Assembly: GCA_963677785.2 (NCBI GenBank)
Contig: CAXXDH010000001.1
Coordinates: forward strand, 673,326-737,325
Direction: 5' to 3'
DNA from: G963665495 sp963677785
Lineage (GTDB): Bacteria > Desulfobacterota > Desulfovibrionia > Desulfovibrionales > Desulfovibrionaceae
Length of the DNA: 64,000 nt
The position numbers were made by a program, and so were the translations under genes. How positions within the stretch are numbered: the stretch's first letter is position 1; each line of letters starts with the position of its first letter. This document shows positions 28,427 through 37,711 of the stretch, in pieces. Below the pieces are notes generated by a model. It searched no databases. It was not told the origin of the DNA and was given only the letters and a program-made list of their open reading frames with translations.

Positions 28427-29179
28427 ATGCGTTCAGCTTTAGTTATTTTACTTGCACTTTTGTTGATACCTTGTTTTTGTGTTTTTTCAGCAGTATATGC
28501 CGGATCTCCAAGTGATATTTATGCAGATCAGGTTAAAAGGTTTGTGAATGACGGTCATGTCGATTATACAGGCTGGAAAAAAGAAATTGATAAACTGCAA
28601 ATATATCTTGATTTTCTTTCAAAAGATAATCCAATGCAGATGTCGGAAGATGTTCAGGCCGCCTACTATATTAATGCTTACAACGCATGGGTTGTAAAAT
28701 TGATATTGGATAATTTTCCTGGAATAGACTCCATAAAGGATATCGGTAATTTTTTTCAGTCCCCAGGTCATATTGAATTTGTAAAAATTGGAAAAAATAC
28801 TTATTCGTTGTCGTATATCAAAAACGGCGTCATACGAAAGCGCTATAGGGACCCGCGGATTCTTTTTACCTTAAACACTGCAACAAAAGGCTGTCCTCCC
28901 CTGGTTCCGGAAGTATATGAAGGTGCGAAACTGGAGCAGCAGCTGTCCAGGGCAACTTTTAACTACATCAATAATCCTATAATCAACTATATGGACGGGA
29001 ACACCTTGTATCTCAGCAAGGTCTTCGACTGGTACGAAGAAGATTTCGGCGGGAAGTCCGGGGTGATCCGTTTTGTGCAGCAATATATCCGACCCGAATG
29101 GAAAGCCCGTATTGATGCGGCCGGGGATGATTTGACCGTCAGGTATGTTGACTACAATTGGGCGTTGAATGGCGATTGA
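28427..29179 (+). CDS. exported DUF547 protein
   Basis: 250 residues: a signal peptide (cleavage near VYA-GS, about residue 26), then a DUF547 domain with VDYTGWKK, AYYINAYNAWVVKLIL (the family core near residues 85-105), and DPRILFTLNTATKGCPPL. The family is of unknown function and is exported in many proteobacteria. The first part of the gene is AT-richer than the rest. Nothing in the neighbourhood points to a pathway. Confidence 0.83.
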   Translation: MRSALVILLALLLIPCFCVFSAVYAGSPSDIYADQVKRFVNDGHVDYTGWKKEIDKLQIYLDFLSKDNPMQMSEDVQAAYYINAYNAWVVKLILDNFPGIDSIKDIGNFFQSPGHIEFVKIGKNTYSLSYIKNGVIRKRYRDPRILFTLNTATKGCPPLVPEVYEGAKLEQQLSRATFNYINNPIINYMDGNTLYLSKVFDWYEEDFGGKSGVIRFVQQYIRPEWKARIDAAGDDLTVRYVDYNWALNGD

Positions 29180-29320
29180 TACGGTCCAAGGTTTTTTACT
29201 CGACATGTTCCTTGCAGGAGTTGTATGAGTACAATTACGAACGTTTAGCCCAAAGCGGCATCGACTTGATACCGCAAGATTCCCGGATGAGAATGCAGTA
29301 TTTCAAAAGTAAGGAACAAC

Positions 29321-30784
29321 ATGCCACCTGTTTATGATATAGGAGTCATCGGCGCTGGAGCCGCAGGACTCACCGTTGCCGCCGGAGCCGCACAGCTCGG
29401 CGCCAACGTACTGCTCATAGAAAAAGAACCGGAGCTGGGAGGTGAATGCCTGCATTACGGCTGCGTCCCCAGCAAGACATTGATACGTACGGCCGCGTCT
29501 TATTATCAGGTAGCCCGCTTCCCCGAGCTCGGGCTGCCATCCGTGACCCTGCCCAAAGTGGATTTTTCCAAAATCGCCCAACGTATCCGGTCTGTCATCG
29601 CCACAATCAAGCAACATGATTCCGTGGAGCATTTTCGGAGCCTGGGCGTGGGGGTGCTCACCGGAACGCCCGAGTTCGTGGATGAATATTCGATACGTAT
29701 GGAAGGTAAACACATTGCTGCGAAAAACTGGGTGCTGGCAACGGGATCTTCTTCCGCCAATACTTTTGTACGGGGTGTTGCCGGAACGCCGGTGTTGACC
29801 AACAGAGATATATTTTTTCTGGAGAATCTTCCGGAATCATTGATTGTACTGGGCGGAGGCACGATAGCCGTGGAGATGGCCCAGGCCTTCAACCGGCTCG
29901 GATCAGAAGTCACCGTGGTACAGCGCAGTGGACGTATTTTATCTCGCGAAGACGAGGACATGTCCGAGTTGATTCGGGTGAAGCTGGAGTCCGAAGGCGT
30001 CCGCTTCATACTCGGCGCTCATGTCGAACGGGTCAGGGATCTGGGCCGGAGCCGCGAAGTCGTTGTCACGGCAAACGGGGAACAAAACATCCTTTATGCC
30101 GAGGCCGTTTTCGTGGCCATGGGCAGAAAACCCAATCTGGATGGTCTGGCTTTGGAAAATACCGGCATCGCGTATGACGGATACGGGGTGAAAGTCGACG
30201 AGCGGATGCGTACGAGCCAGAAACATATCTACGCGGCCGGTGATGTGACCGGTCAGTACCAGTTCACCCATGCGGCCGGGTACGAAGCCGGTATCGTGGT
30301 GGCCAATGCGATTTCCCGACAGGCGCGCAAGGTGAGCTACAAACTGATTCCCTGGTGTTCGTTCACGGATCCGGAATTGGCCATCATCGGTCTGAACGAG
30401 ACGGCCGCCAAGGCCAAAGGCATCGCGTACGAGGTGCACACCGAACCTTTTGTTGATCATGACCGGGCCCAGTCCGAAGTCCTGGTGGAAGGACAAATCA
30501 AGCTGTTGCTGGACAGCAGGGAACGTCCGCTGGGCGTGCAGGTCTGCGGTCCGCACGCGGGCGATTTGCTGAGCGAGTGGGTGGCCGTCATGAACGGCGA
30601 TGTCAAGCTCGTCACCATGTCCGGAGCCGTACACCCGTATCCCACGCTGGCGGAAATCAACAAACGAGTTGTGGAAAATGTGCTCGGTCCCACAGTGTGC
30701 TCTGACAAAATGCAAAAGCTGCTGAAATTTTTTTTCAGTTTCAAGGGACGAGAGTGTAGCCCTTCCGGCGATGGCATCGTCTAA
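29321..30784 (+). CDS. FAD-dependent pyridine nucleotide-disulfide oxidoreductase
   Basis: 487 residues of the class I flavoprotein disulfide reductases. Visible are the FAD fold IGAGAAGLTVAAGAAQLGA, the redox-active pair in GGECLHYGCVPSKT (about residues 43-52), the NAD(P) fold VLGGGTIAVEMAQAFNRLG, and the FAD-binding AAGDVTGQ. It resembles mercuric-reductase-like and dihydrolipoamide-dehydrogenase-like proteins. The C-terminal dicysteine of true MerA and the HxxxxE catalytic pair are not clearly present, so the substrate is unknown. It lies before zwf with an 81-bp gap and may share NADP(H) metabolism, which is inference. Confidence 0.85.
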   Translation: MPPVYDIGVIGAGAAGLTVAAGAAQLGANVLLIEKEPELGGECLHYGCVPSKTLIRTAASYYQVARFPELGLPSVTLPKVDFSKIAQRIRSVIATIKQHDSVEHFRSLGVGVLTGTPEFVDEYSIRMEGKHIAAKNWVLATGSSSANTFVRGVAGTPVLTNRDIFFLENLPESLIVLGGGTIAVEMAQAFNRLGSEVTVVQRSGRILSREDEDMSELIRVKLESEGVRFILGAHVERVRDLGRSREVVVTANGEQNILYAEAVFVAMGRKPNLDGLALENTGIAYDGYGVKVDERMRTSQKHIYAAGDVTGQYQFTHAAGYEAGIVVANAISRQARKVSYKLIPWCSFTDPELAIIGLNETAAKAKGIAYEVHTEPFVDHDRAQSEVLVEGQIKLLLDSRERPLGVQVCGPHAGDLLSEWVAVMNGDVKLVTMSGAVHPYPTLAEINKRVVENVLGPTVCSDKMQKLLKFFFSFKGRECSPSGDGIV

Positions 30785-30865
30785 AAAAGCATTGCTTCTT
30801 TTTTCAACTCAGGGTGCGGGACGGCATTGCCGGTTTTTTTGCGAGTTGTTCGGTTCGGAGGTGGC

Positions 30866-32416
30866 ATGAGGGATCCTTTTTTTTCAGATAGTTTCAGTAC
30901 GGTTGCCAATGCTTCGAACGGACAGGAACGGGCCTGCAGGCTCGAACGGGTGGCCGATCCGGTCGGCATCGTCATTTTCGGTGCTTCCGGAGATTTGACA
31001 GCGCGCAAATTGTTTCCCGCCATAACGCGTCTTTGCGAATACCGGACACTGCCTGAACAATTTTACGTGGCAGGAGTGGGGCGTACGGACTTGAGCCAGC
31101 AGGAGTTTCGCGAGGCCATGCACAAGGCGCTGGAAGAACACGCGCCGTCGAGCCTGGCGAGCTGGCCCGAGCTGGAGCCCAGAATCTGCTACGTACGGTT
31201 CGTTTCTTATGATGCGCCCGAGTCCTATGCGGTTCTCAAAACTTGTCTGGAAACACTCGAACAGAAACAGACCATGCCCAAGCGCCGTTTGTTCTATCTG
31301 GCCGTGCCGCCGGACGTGTATCCGGATATCGCGCGCAATCTGGGGCGCGCGGGACTGGCCGCCCCCGACGCGGAAAAGGGTGAAGTCGCCCGGCTGGTCA
31401 TTGAAAAGCCTTTCGGCCGCGATCTCCAAAGCGCGCGCGAACTGGATGCCGTCATCCATGAGCATTTTGAGGAGAGCCAGATTTTTCGCATCGACCATTA
31501 CCTGGCCAAGGAGACTGTGCAGAATATTCTGCTGCTCCGTTTTGCAAACGCTTTGTTTGAGCCCCTCTGGAACAGGAATTACGTTCACTCCATACGTATC
31601 CTCGCGTCGGAAAGCCTGGGCGTGGGGCACAGGGCCGGTTATTACAACCAGGCAGGCGTGCTGCGCGATATGTTTCAGAATCACATGATGCAGCTGCTGG
31701 CCCTGTGCACCATGGAACCCCCTTCGCTTTTCTCGGCGGAGCTGGTTCGGGATGAAAAAAGCAAGGTGTACCGGGCGTTGCGGCCTTTTCCCGTGGAAAA
31801 TATCAATGAGCATCTGGTGCTCGGGCAATACGTTGCCGGAGAAGTGAACGGGGAGCAGTCCCGTGCGTATCGGGATGAACCGGGCGTACGGCGAAATTCC
31901 CTGACGCCGACGTACGCGGCCATGAAAGTGTTTGTGGACAACTGGCGCTGGCAGGGCGTTCCTATTTACATGGTATCCGGCAAGCGGCTGGCGGAAAAAC
32001 GGACGGAAATCGTGATTCAGTTCAAGGACGTTCCGCTCTCCCTGTTTCGCAGTGTTTTCGGCGCGCAGATCAGCGCGAACCAATTGATTCTGGGCATTTA
32101 TCCGCGTGAAGAGGTCGGTTTGACGTTTCAGGCCAAAGTTCCCGGTCCCATGTGCCTGCGTACGGCGAAAATGCATTTTGATTATAATCAAGGATACGCC
32201 ACTGTCCCACTGGATGCGTATTCCAAGGTGTTTCTGGATTGTATGCTTGGCGATTCCACGTTGTTCTGGCGTCAGGACGGAGTGGAACTGTGTTGGAATT
32301 TTCTGACGCCAGTTCTGATGGAATGCGACTGTCCGGAACAGGCGGAAAAAGTACGATCGTACGCTGCGGGATCCTGGGGCCCCCGGGAGGCAGGGGCGTT
32401 ATTCCAGGGAGTGTGA
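30866..32416 (+). CDS. zwf: glucose-6-phosphate 1-dehydrogenase
   Basis: 516 residues. It oxidises glucose 6-phosphate with NADP in the oxidative pentose phosphate pathway. The NADP site is VIFGASGDLTARKLFPA, the substrate and active-site motif is RIDHYLAKETVQN with the catalytic His of the family (the usual glycine of DHYLGK is alanine here), and EKPFGRD is upstream. ATG 30866 follows a GGAGG; an earlier in-frame start at 30827 has none. Genes for 6-phosphogluconolactonase and 6-phosphogluconate dehydrogenase are not adjacent. Confidence 0.95.
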   Translation: MRDPFFSDSFSTVANASNGQERACRLERVADPVGIVIFGASGDLTARKLFPAITRLCEYRTLPEQFYVAGVGRTDLSQQEFREAMHKALEEHAPSSLASWPELEPRICYVRFVSYDAPESYAVLKTCLETLEQKQTMPKRRLFYLAVPPDVYPDIARNLGRAGLAAPDAEKGEVARLVIEKPFGRDLQSARELDAVIHEHFEESQIFRIDHYLAKETVQNILLLRFANALFEPLWNRNYVHSIRILASESLGVGHRAGYYNQAGVLRDMFQNHMMQLLALCTMEPPSLFSAELVRDEKSKVYRALRPFPVENINEHLVLGQYVAGEVNGEQSRAYRDEPGVRRNSLTPTYAAMKVFVDNWRWQGVPIYMVSGKRLAEKRTEIVIQFKDVPLSLFRSVFGAQISANQLILGIYPREEVGLTFQAKVPGPMCLRTAKMHFDYNQGYATVPLDAYSKVFLDCMLGDSTLFWRQDGVELCWNFLTPVLMECDCPEQAEKVRSYAAGSWGPREAGALFQGV

Positions 32417-32630
32417 TTGCAAGGATTGCAATTTGGAATCATGCCGGCTGGTGAGGCGAGACTCTGTTTGGCGGCAAGGCCGCGGAGTCACTGACATGGC
32501 GGCAGTGCAGGCCTGGACCCGAATGCGGGGGGATGGTAAGCTCGCCCCGGTAGGCTGCAACAATGTGCAAAGCAGCGGTACGCTGTTGGGTTCCCGAATA
32601 CAACGTTCTTGAGATTTGGAGGTGATACGC

Positions 32631-33467
32631 ATGGTCCATGGAATGGTTGGAACGCTGGTACTCCTGGTGCTTTTAGTATTGTTGTCCGTGCCGGGTATCG
32701 CGTACGCGCAGGATTGTTCAAAATTCACCCAGCCGAATATGGTCTTGAGCTGGACCAGCTATCGGGGAGACACGCCTGTAAACAAAGGGACTTTGCGGAT
32801 TGTTACCCGGCAGGGCAGCTACGTAAAGGCCGTACAATATACGGATGACAAGTCCTTTACCCATGTTCTGAATGGAGAGATCAAAGGGAATACGATCAAA
32901 TTCACCTATACGGACTGGAATGAAGTCTGGAACGGCCGTTGCGAGGCTTCAGCCATTTCCGGCAAAGTGAAGCAATATTCGTTCAAGATGTGGCCCAGTG
33001 AAGACGGTATTGCGTCGCAGCGGAGCAGTGACAAGCTCAAGTGGATTCCCACCACGGGCAATGCGTTGCCCGATAACGGAATAGTGGGTGGAGAGGAGCC
33101 CGGCAGGCAATTATATATCTGCAGGGCGCATTACATGGGCGGGCTGGCCGCAGGTAAAGCCGCCAAGGACTTCAACGGCTGCTACATCTCCTGGCGCAGC
33201 GGTGAATATATTTTGCAGAATCACGAGGTCCTCAGCGGCGACGCGGAGTTGCTCAAGTGGATGCCGAGTACCCTCGATACGTTCATGCAGGTCCCTGATC
33301 CGTATTTCGCCGGAGCGCTGGGCGGATTGAATATCTATATCTGCCGCGCCTACCATGAAGGCGGCTGGCATCCGGGCTATCTGCTTCAGGGCAACGGAGG
33401 CTGCAGCATCGGCTACGGCGGTGGCGAGGTAAAAAAAACCGATTTCGATGTGCTTGCCTGGCGTTGA
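32631..33467 (+). CDS. exported protein with two DM9 (DUF3421) repeats
   Basis: 278 residues. A signal peptide ends near AYAQ (about residue 27). The next part (about 28-135) is beta-rich, with an unrecognised fold. Two DM9-like repeats follow: ALPDNGIVGG...LYICRAHYMGGLAAGK...CYISW...NHEVL (about 148-205), and a second one with LNIYICRAYHEGGWHPGYL and CSIGYGGGEV (about 220-275). DM9 repeats are known mainly from insects and molluscs, where some bind mannose. ATG 32631 is preceded by GGAGGTG. It ends 4 bases from the convergent PhoH gene. Sugar binding is inferred from the family only. Confidence 0.75.
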   Translation: MVHGMVGTLVLLVLLVLLSVPGIAYAQDCSKFTQPNMVLSWTSYRGDTPVNKGTLRIVTRQGSYVKAVQYTDDKSFTHVLNGEIKGNTIKFTYTDWNEVWNGRCEASAISGKVKQYSFKMWPSEDGIASQRSSDKLKWIPTTGNALPDNGIVGGEEPGRQLYICRAHYMGGLAAGKAAKDFNGCYISWRSGEYILQNHEVLSGDAELLKWMPSTLDTFMQVPDPYFAGALGGLNIYICRAYHEGGWHPGYLLQGNGGCSIGYGGGEVKKTDFDVLAWR

Positions 33468-33471
33468 TTCC

Positions 33472-34674
33472 CTACAATTTTGATTTCAGCACGAGGTCGG
33501 TAATGGGGCCGCGTGACTTGTCGCCTTTGAGTACGATGTGCGCATAGTTCGAAAAGCCTTTGAACTTGCGTACTATCCAGTTCAGACCATTGTTCGACTC
33601 ACTCAGGTAAGGGTTGTCCACCTGGTTGGTGTCGCCCAGGCAAATACATTTGACGTTTTCCCCCATGCGCGTGAGCAGCGCCCGTGACTCGTTTCGTGAG
33701 AGGTTCTGGGTTTCGTCGATGATCACAAAAGCGTTTTCGATATTCATGCCGCGGATGTAGGCCAGGGGCAGGATTTCGAATTTTTTGGTGTTGTAACGCA
33801 GCAGTTCTTCGCCGGGATTGACGAACAGTTTGTTGGCCGGACGCTGGTTGTGCAGCTTGAGCACCAGCTCGAAGATATACCGTACGTAGGGTTCCATTTT
33901 TTCCTTAACATCGCCGGGAAGAAAGCCCATTTTTGCGCCCAGCTCTATGGTGGGTTTGACCACGTAGATTTTGTCGTACAGGTGCTTTTCCAGGACCATG
34001 TACATGGCCACGGCCAGAGCCAGATAGGTTTTGCCGAAACCCGCTTCGGACTGGATGGAGACGATGTCTATGAACGGGCACTGCATCAGGAACAGAGCCA
34101 GGTTCTGATACACGGTACGGGGCTTGATGTTCCAGGCCGAGGCAGTGAAGCCAATGGGCTCTTCTCCATTGGGGCCGTTGAAAACGGGTTTTCCTTCGTT
34201 CCAGAAAAAACTGTTGGGCACAGGCTGATCAGCATCCGGCTCCATGAAACCGGTGAAGAGTTGGGATTCCGACTCGAACGGTTTGGAGTCTTTGAATTCT
34301 TCACTTTGTATGTTCGCCAGGCTGGCCTGAAGACGCAGGATGCGGTCGTTGGTCACCAGGATTGGATCGTCGATATCATTGGCGGACTGAATTTCCTTGA
34401 GAATGTAATTGTCGACAATTTCCTGCGTAAAAGGGGAGATGCTGGAATCGTTCTGGATGAATTGGATGGTATCCTTATTCTCGAGCAGCACATCCACAAC
34501 CTTGGCCACGATGTGGCGCAGGCGGCCGTTGGTTTTGAGCTGGTTCAGCTCAACCAGCACGTGGTAGGGGATGAAGATGTTGTTGTCATCTCCATTTTTC
34601 AACGACAGGATGCTGTAGGGGTTTTCGATCAGGACATTTGTATCGACGATGTAGTTTTTGCTTCTGTTTTCCAT
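33472..34674 (-). CDS. PIN domain-PhoH fusion ATPase
   Basis: 400 residues. The N-terminal PIN nuclease-like domain (about 1-150) begins VDTNVLIENP and has the usual acidic residues, including DPILVTNDR. The C-terminal PhoH ATPase has Walker A SEAGFGKTYLA and Walker B AFVIIDETQN, with a GDTNQVDNPYLSES sensor segment. PhoH2-type fusions are linked to RNA handling, as sequence-specific RNases or helicases. It lies just downstream of the pst genes but has its own promoter, and a terminator separates them. ATG 34674 is preferred to TTG 34683, which would sit on the AAAAGG ribosome site. Confidence 0.9.
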   Translation of the reverse strand: MENRSKNYIVDTNVLIENPYSILSLKNGDDNNIFIPYHVLVELNQLKTNGRLRHIVAKVVDVLLENKDTIQFIQNDSSISPFTQEIVDNYILKEIQSANDIDDPILVTNDRILRLQASLANIQSEEFKDSKPFESESQLFTGFMEPDADQPVPNSFFWNEGKPVFNGPNGEEPIGFTASAWNIKPRTVYQNLALFLMQCPFIDIVSIQSEAGFGKTYLALAVAMYMVLEKHLYDKIYVVKPTIELGAKMGFLPGDVKEKMEPYVRYIFELVLKLHNQRPANKLFVNPGEELLRYNTKKFEILPLAYIRGMNIENAFVIIDETQNLSRNESRALLTRMGENVKCICLGDTNQVDNPYLSESNNGLNWIVRKFKGFSNYAHIVLKGDKSRGPITDLVLKSKL

Positions 34675-34731
34675 ACGTTTCAAGCCTTTTGTGACAGGTC
34701 GGTTTCACTGCGGCTGGTATCAGTTTGTTTA

Positions 34732-34761
34732 AATGTAGTGCATGTTCCCCATAAAGTGCAA
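34732..34761 (-). promoter_or_regulatory. candidate promoter of the PhoH gene
   Basis: Read on the minus strand: TTGCAC (34756-34761), 18-bp spacer, TACATT (34732-34737), about 60 bp before the ATG. It lies after the pst terminator, so the gene can be expressed alone. Confidence 0.45.
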
Positions 34762-34798
34762 GAAGAACTCGTCCGTACGTCCGAAGTCCTTTGCAGGG

Positions 34799-34830
34799 AA
34801 AAAGAGCGCGCCCGGTACAGAAGCGCGCTC
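34799..34830 (-). terminator. rho-independent terminator after pstA
   Basis: An 8-bp GC stem (GAGCGCGC 34804-34811, GCGCGCTC 34823-34830) with an 11-base loop, followed on the minus strand by TTTTTC. It ends the pst operon directly after pstA. Confidence 0.75.
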
Positions 34831-34884
34831 AAAAGTCCATGGGGGTGGCAAGGGGCTCGGTTCAACGTCTGAACTTGCCGTTGG

Positions 34885-35793
34885 CTAGCGCAGTTTGTTG
34901 CGAAGTTTGGCTCTGATATAAATAGCCAGCAGATTCATGCCCAGAACAAGGACGACGAGAGTCAGGGAGGAGCCGAACTGCATGGGCCGGGTTTTTTCGA
35001 TGTTGGTTCCGGCAGTGGCGAGAACGTAGATGTGGTAGGGCAGCGCCATGACGCTGTCGAAAATGGAATCCGGCAGCTGTTTGTTGTAGAACATGGCCGC
35101 GGTGAACATGATGGCTGCGGTTTCGCCGGATGCCCGGCTGATGCCCAGGATGGAGCCGGTCAGGATGCCCGGAGCTGCGGAGGGCAGCACCACTTTGGCT
35201 ATGGTCTGCCATTTTGTGGCGCCCAGTCCCAGCGACGCTTCGCGGTAGGTGGACGGTACGTTACGCAGGGCCTCTTCAGAAGATCCGATAATCAGGGGCA
35301 GGATAAAAGCCGCCAAAGTGAACCAGCCGGCAAGGAGGCTGACGCCCATGTTCAGGATGGTCACGAAGAAGGCCAGGCCGAACAGGCCGAAGACTACGGA
35401 TGGGACGCCCGCCAGATTATTGATGGCCAGACGGATGATATGCACGATGGGTCCGGGCTTTGCGTATTCCTGCAGGTAAATGGCAGTAGCCACGCCCCAG
35501 GGCAGTGCAATGGCCAGGGCGCCGTAGCTGAGCAGCACTGTGCCCAGGATACAGGGAAAAATGCCGCCTTGGGTCATGGAATCACGGGGAAATGCCGTCA
35601 GAAATTCCCAGCTGATGGCCGGAAAGCCGAGTACGATCAAATAAAGGCAGATAATGGCCAGGGCTACGCCGTTGATACCGGCGGAAACGCGGAAAAGCCC
35701 GAACATGAAATTCTGAATGGATTTTCTGCGGTTGACGGCGGCTTCGCTTTGCACCTGTTCCAAACTAAGGGCTGCTGCGCTGTTGTTGCTCAT
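34885..35793 (-). CDS. pstA: phosphate ABC transporter permease PstA
   Basis: 302 residues with about six transmembrane helices. The binding-protein-dependent permease loop is EEALRNVPSTYREASLGLGATKWQTI followed by LPSAAPGILTG. It forms the inner-membrane channel with PstC for high-affinity phosphate import. ATG 35793 has GGGAAGTGAA in front; an upstream ATG at 35805 is the alternative. The gene is 35 bp downstream of pstC. Unusually, pstB and phoU do not follow: a terminator and the PhoH gene do. Confidence 0.93.
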   Translation of the reverse strand: MSNNSAAALSLEQVQSEAAVNRRKSIQNFMFGLFRVSAGINGVALAIICLYLIVLGFPAISWEFLTAFPRDSMTQGGIFPCILGTVLLSYGALAIALPWGVATAIYLQEYAKPGPIVHIIRLAINNLAGVPSVVFGLFGLAFFVTILNMGVSLLAGWFTLAAFILPLIIGSSEEALRNVPSTYREASLGLGATKWQTIAKVVLPSAAPGILTGSILGISRASGETAAIMFTAAMFYNKQLPDSIFDSVMALPYHIYVLATAGTNIEKTRPMQFGSSLTLVVLVLGMNLLAIYIRAKLRNKLR

Positions 35794-35828
35794 TTCACTT
35801 CCCATTGGTTAATGACTGCGGTCTGTTG

Positions 35829-36719
35829 CTACAGGGTGGCGGAACCAACCTGCTTCTTCTTTTCCGCGATGTACGCGGCAAAAATGTTCAGCACCAGCGT
35901 AAAGAGAAAAAGGACCAGGCCGATGGCGAACAGGGCGTGGTAATGGTCGCTGCCGAAAGGCGCTTCGGCCATTTCCGCCGCGATACTCGCCGGCATGGGC
36001 CGGACCGGATCCAGCAGCGACTGGGGTATGAGGGCCGCGCCTCCGGCGACCATCAGGACTACCATGGTCTCGCCGATGGAACGGGCCATGCCCAGGATGA
36101 CGGCCGTGCTGATGCCGGAGAGCGAAGCCGGAAGAACCACGCTGCGGATGGTCTGCCATTGGGTGGCACCCAGTGCCAGCGATGCCTCGCGCAGTTCGTT
36201 GGGAACGCTGAAAATGGCGTCCTCTGAAATTGACGTGATGGTAGGAACGGCCATGAAGGCCAGCATGACGGACGCGTTGAGCAGATTCAGCCCGGTGGGG
36301 ATGTCAAAGACGCTTTGCAGGAAAGGCGCGACGATGACCATACCGAAAAAGCCGATGACAACTGAAGGCAGGGCGTTGAGCATTTCGACCAGGGGCTTGA
36401 TGATTTCCGCCATTTTGGGAGTGGCTATCTCCGCCAGATAAATGGCGGTCATGATGCCCAGGGGGATGGCAATGGCTCCGGAAACCAGGGTTACGGAGAT
36501 GGATCCCACCAGCAGAGGAAAAATGCCGAATTCCGGGTCAAAATCATGTGTGGGGTACCAGCCCTCGCCGAAAATAAAATCGAAGACGCTGACCACTTTA
36601 AAAATGGGTACTCCTTCCAGAAACAGGAAGAGCATGATCAGAAAAATAACGAGGATGCTTGTGGAAGCAGTGACGAGAAAAGCGTTTTGGATCAGCTTGT
36701 CTTTATCCTTACGTAGCAT
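35829..36719 (-). CDS. pstC: phosphate ABC transporter permease PstC
   Basis: 296 residues with about six helices. The permease loop is EDAIFSVPNELREASLALG, then ATQWQTIRSVVLPASLSGI. It is the second permease subunit of the Pst phosphate importer. It is separated from pstS by 101 bp that hold a strong hairpin, a usual way to give more binding protein than permease. The C-terminus ends EKKKQVGSATL. Confidence 0.93.
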   Translation of the reverse strand: MLRKDKDKLIQNAFLVTASTSILVIFLIMLFLFLEGVPIFKVVSVFDFIFGEGWYPTHDFDPEFGIFPLLVGSISVTLVSGAIAIPLGIMTAIYLAEIATPKMAEIIKPLVEMLNALPSVVIGFFGMVIVAPFLQSVFDIPTGLNLLNASVMLAFMAVPTITSISEDAIFSVPNELREASLALGATQWQTIRSVVLPASLSGISTAVILGMARSIGETMVVLMVAGGAALIPQSLLDPVRPMPASIAAEMAEAPFGSDHYHALFAIGLVLFLFTLVLNIFAAYIAEKKKQVGSATL

Positions 36720-36749
36720 GTGCCGCCCTTTTTACTCCGCCCGCAGAAT

Positions 36750-36783
36750 CTGTTTCGCCCTTCAGCAGAGAAGGGCGAAACAG
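36750..36783 (-). promoter_or_regulatory. intercistronic hairpin between pstS and pstC
   Basis: A perfect 13-bp stem (CTGTTTCGCCCTT / AAGGGCGAAACAG) with an 8-base loop and no U-tract. It sits in the only long gap inside the operon. It probably protects the pstS message or partly stops transcription. Confidence 0.6.
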
Positions 36784-36820
36784 CTTGTAGGCTCGGTGGA
36801 GTTTCCGAGTTTTCAGGAGG

Positions 36821-37636
36821 TTATTTTACGGAGAAGAAACCGGTTTTCGTGACGCACTCCTGACCTGCACTCAGCAGCCAATCGATGAACTTCTTGACTT
36901 CGCCTTTGGGTTCGCCGTTGGTGTAGATCTGCAGCGTACGGGCAATGGGGTAGGTACCGTCTTTGACGTTCTTTTCAGTGGCTTCGATGCCGTTAACCTT
37001 CAGGCCTTTGATGGAGCTGGCGCCGACAACATAGCCGATGCCTTCGTAGCTGATGGCTTTCGGGTTCTTGGCAACGGCTTCTTTAACAGCGCCGCTGGAA
37101 GCCTGCAGCAGGGCGCGGGGGGTCACTTTGTTCTTTTTGCCTACGACAAAGTGCTGCCAGGTTTCGTAGGTGCCGGAGGAGGAGTCGCGGGAGATGACGA
37201 CAACGTCTTCGGAAGCGCCGCCAACGTCTTTCCAGCTGGTGGTCTTGCCGGTGTAGATGCCCTGGAGCTGTTCGATGCTGAGGTTGTCCAGCTTGTTGCT
37301 GGGGCTGACGATGGGCACAACGGCGTCGTAAGCAACAACGAATTCTTTGGGAGTTACGCCTTTAGCCACAGCGGCTTTCTTTTCTTTGTCTTTCATTTTG
37401 CGGGAAGCCATGCCGATGTCCAGAGTATTGTCGATAATACCCTTGATGCCCAGAGAGGAACCACCACCGGAAAGGCTGATGTTCACATCGGGATTCTGCT
37501 TCATGTAGGCTTCAATTGCGCACTGCATGATGGGGTAAACTGTAGTCGAGCCTTCGATTTTGATCTCAGACGCGACCGCCATGGTAGTCATGCCCAGAAC
37601 AAAAACAAGGGCCAGGACAAGATTGCTCAAACGCAT
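36821..37636 (-). CDS. pstS: periplasmic phosphate-binding protein PstS
   Basis: 271 residues: a signal peptide (cleavage near AVAS, about 21), then the phosphate-binding fold with IEGSTTVYPI, SGGGSSLGIKGI, MASRKMKDKEK, and SRDSSSGTYETW, the loops that hold phosphate. It captures phosphate in the periplasm for PstCA. ATG 37636 follows GGAGG; an earlier start at 37684 would add a non-signal extension. A Pho-box-like element lies about 80 bp upstream, in keeping with PhoB control. Confidence 0.93.
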   Translation of the reverse strand: MRLSNLVLALVFVLGMTTMAVASEIKIEGSTTVYPIMQCAIEAYMKQNPDVNISLSGGGSSLGIKGIIDNTLDIGMASRKMKDKEKKAAVAKGVTPKEFVVAYDAVVPIVSPSNKLDNLSIEQLQGIYTGKTTSWKDVGGASEDVVVISRDSSSGTYETWQHFVVGKKNKVTPRALLQASSGAVKEAVAKNPKAISYEGIGYVVGASSIKGLKVNGIEATEKNVKDGTYPIARTLQIYTNGEPKGEVKKFIDWLLSAGQECVTKTGFFSVK

Positions 37637-37711
37637 TGGGAAATCCTCCGTAAAAAAATTGATTTTTTTGATGTGAAGCCTCATTGACTGGCCGCAACAC
37701 TAGGGTTGTTC

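Noticed and set aside
29321..30784. Mercuric reductase or dihydrolipoamide dehydrogenase as exact name
   Set aside because: The C-terminal dicysteine of MerA and a clear HxxxxE pair were not seen, and no mer or 2-oxoacid dehydrogenase genes are near.
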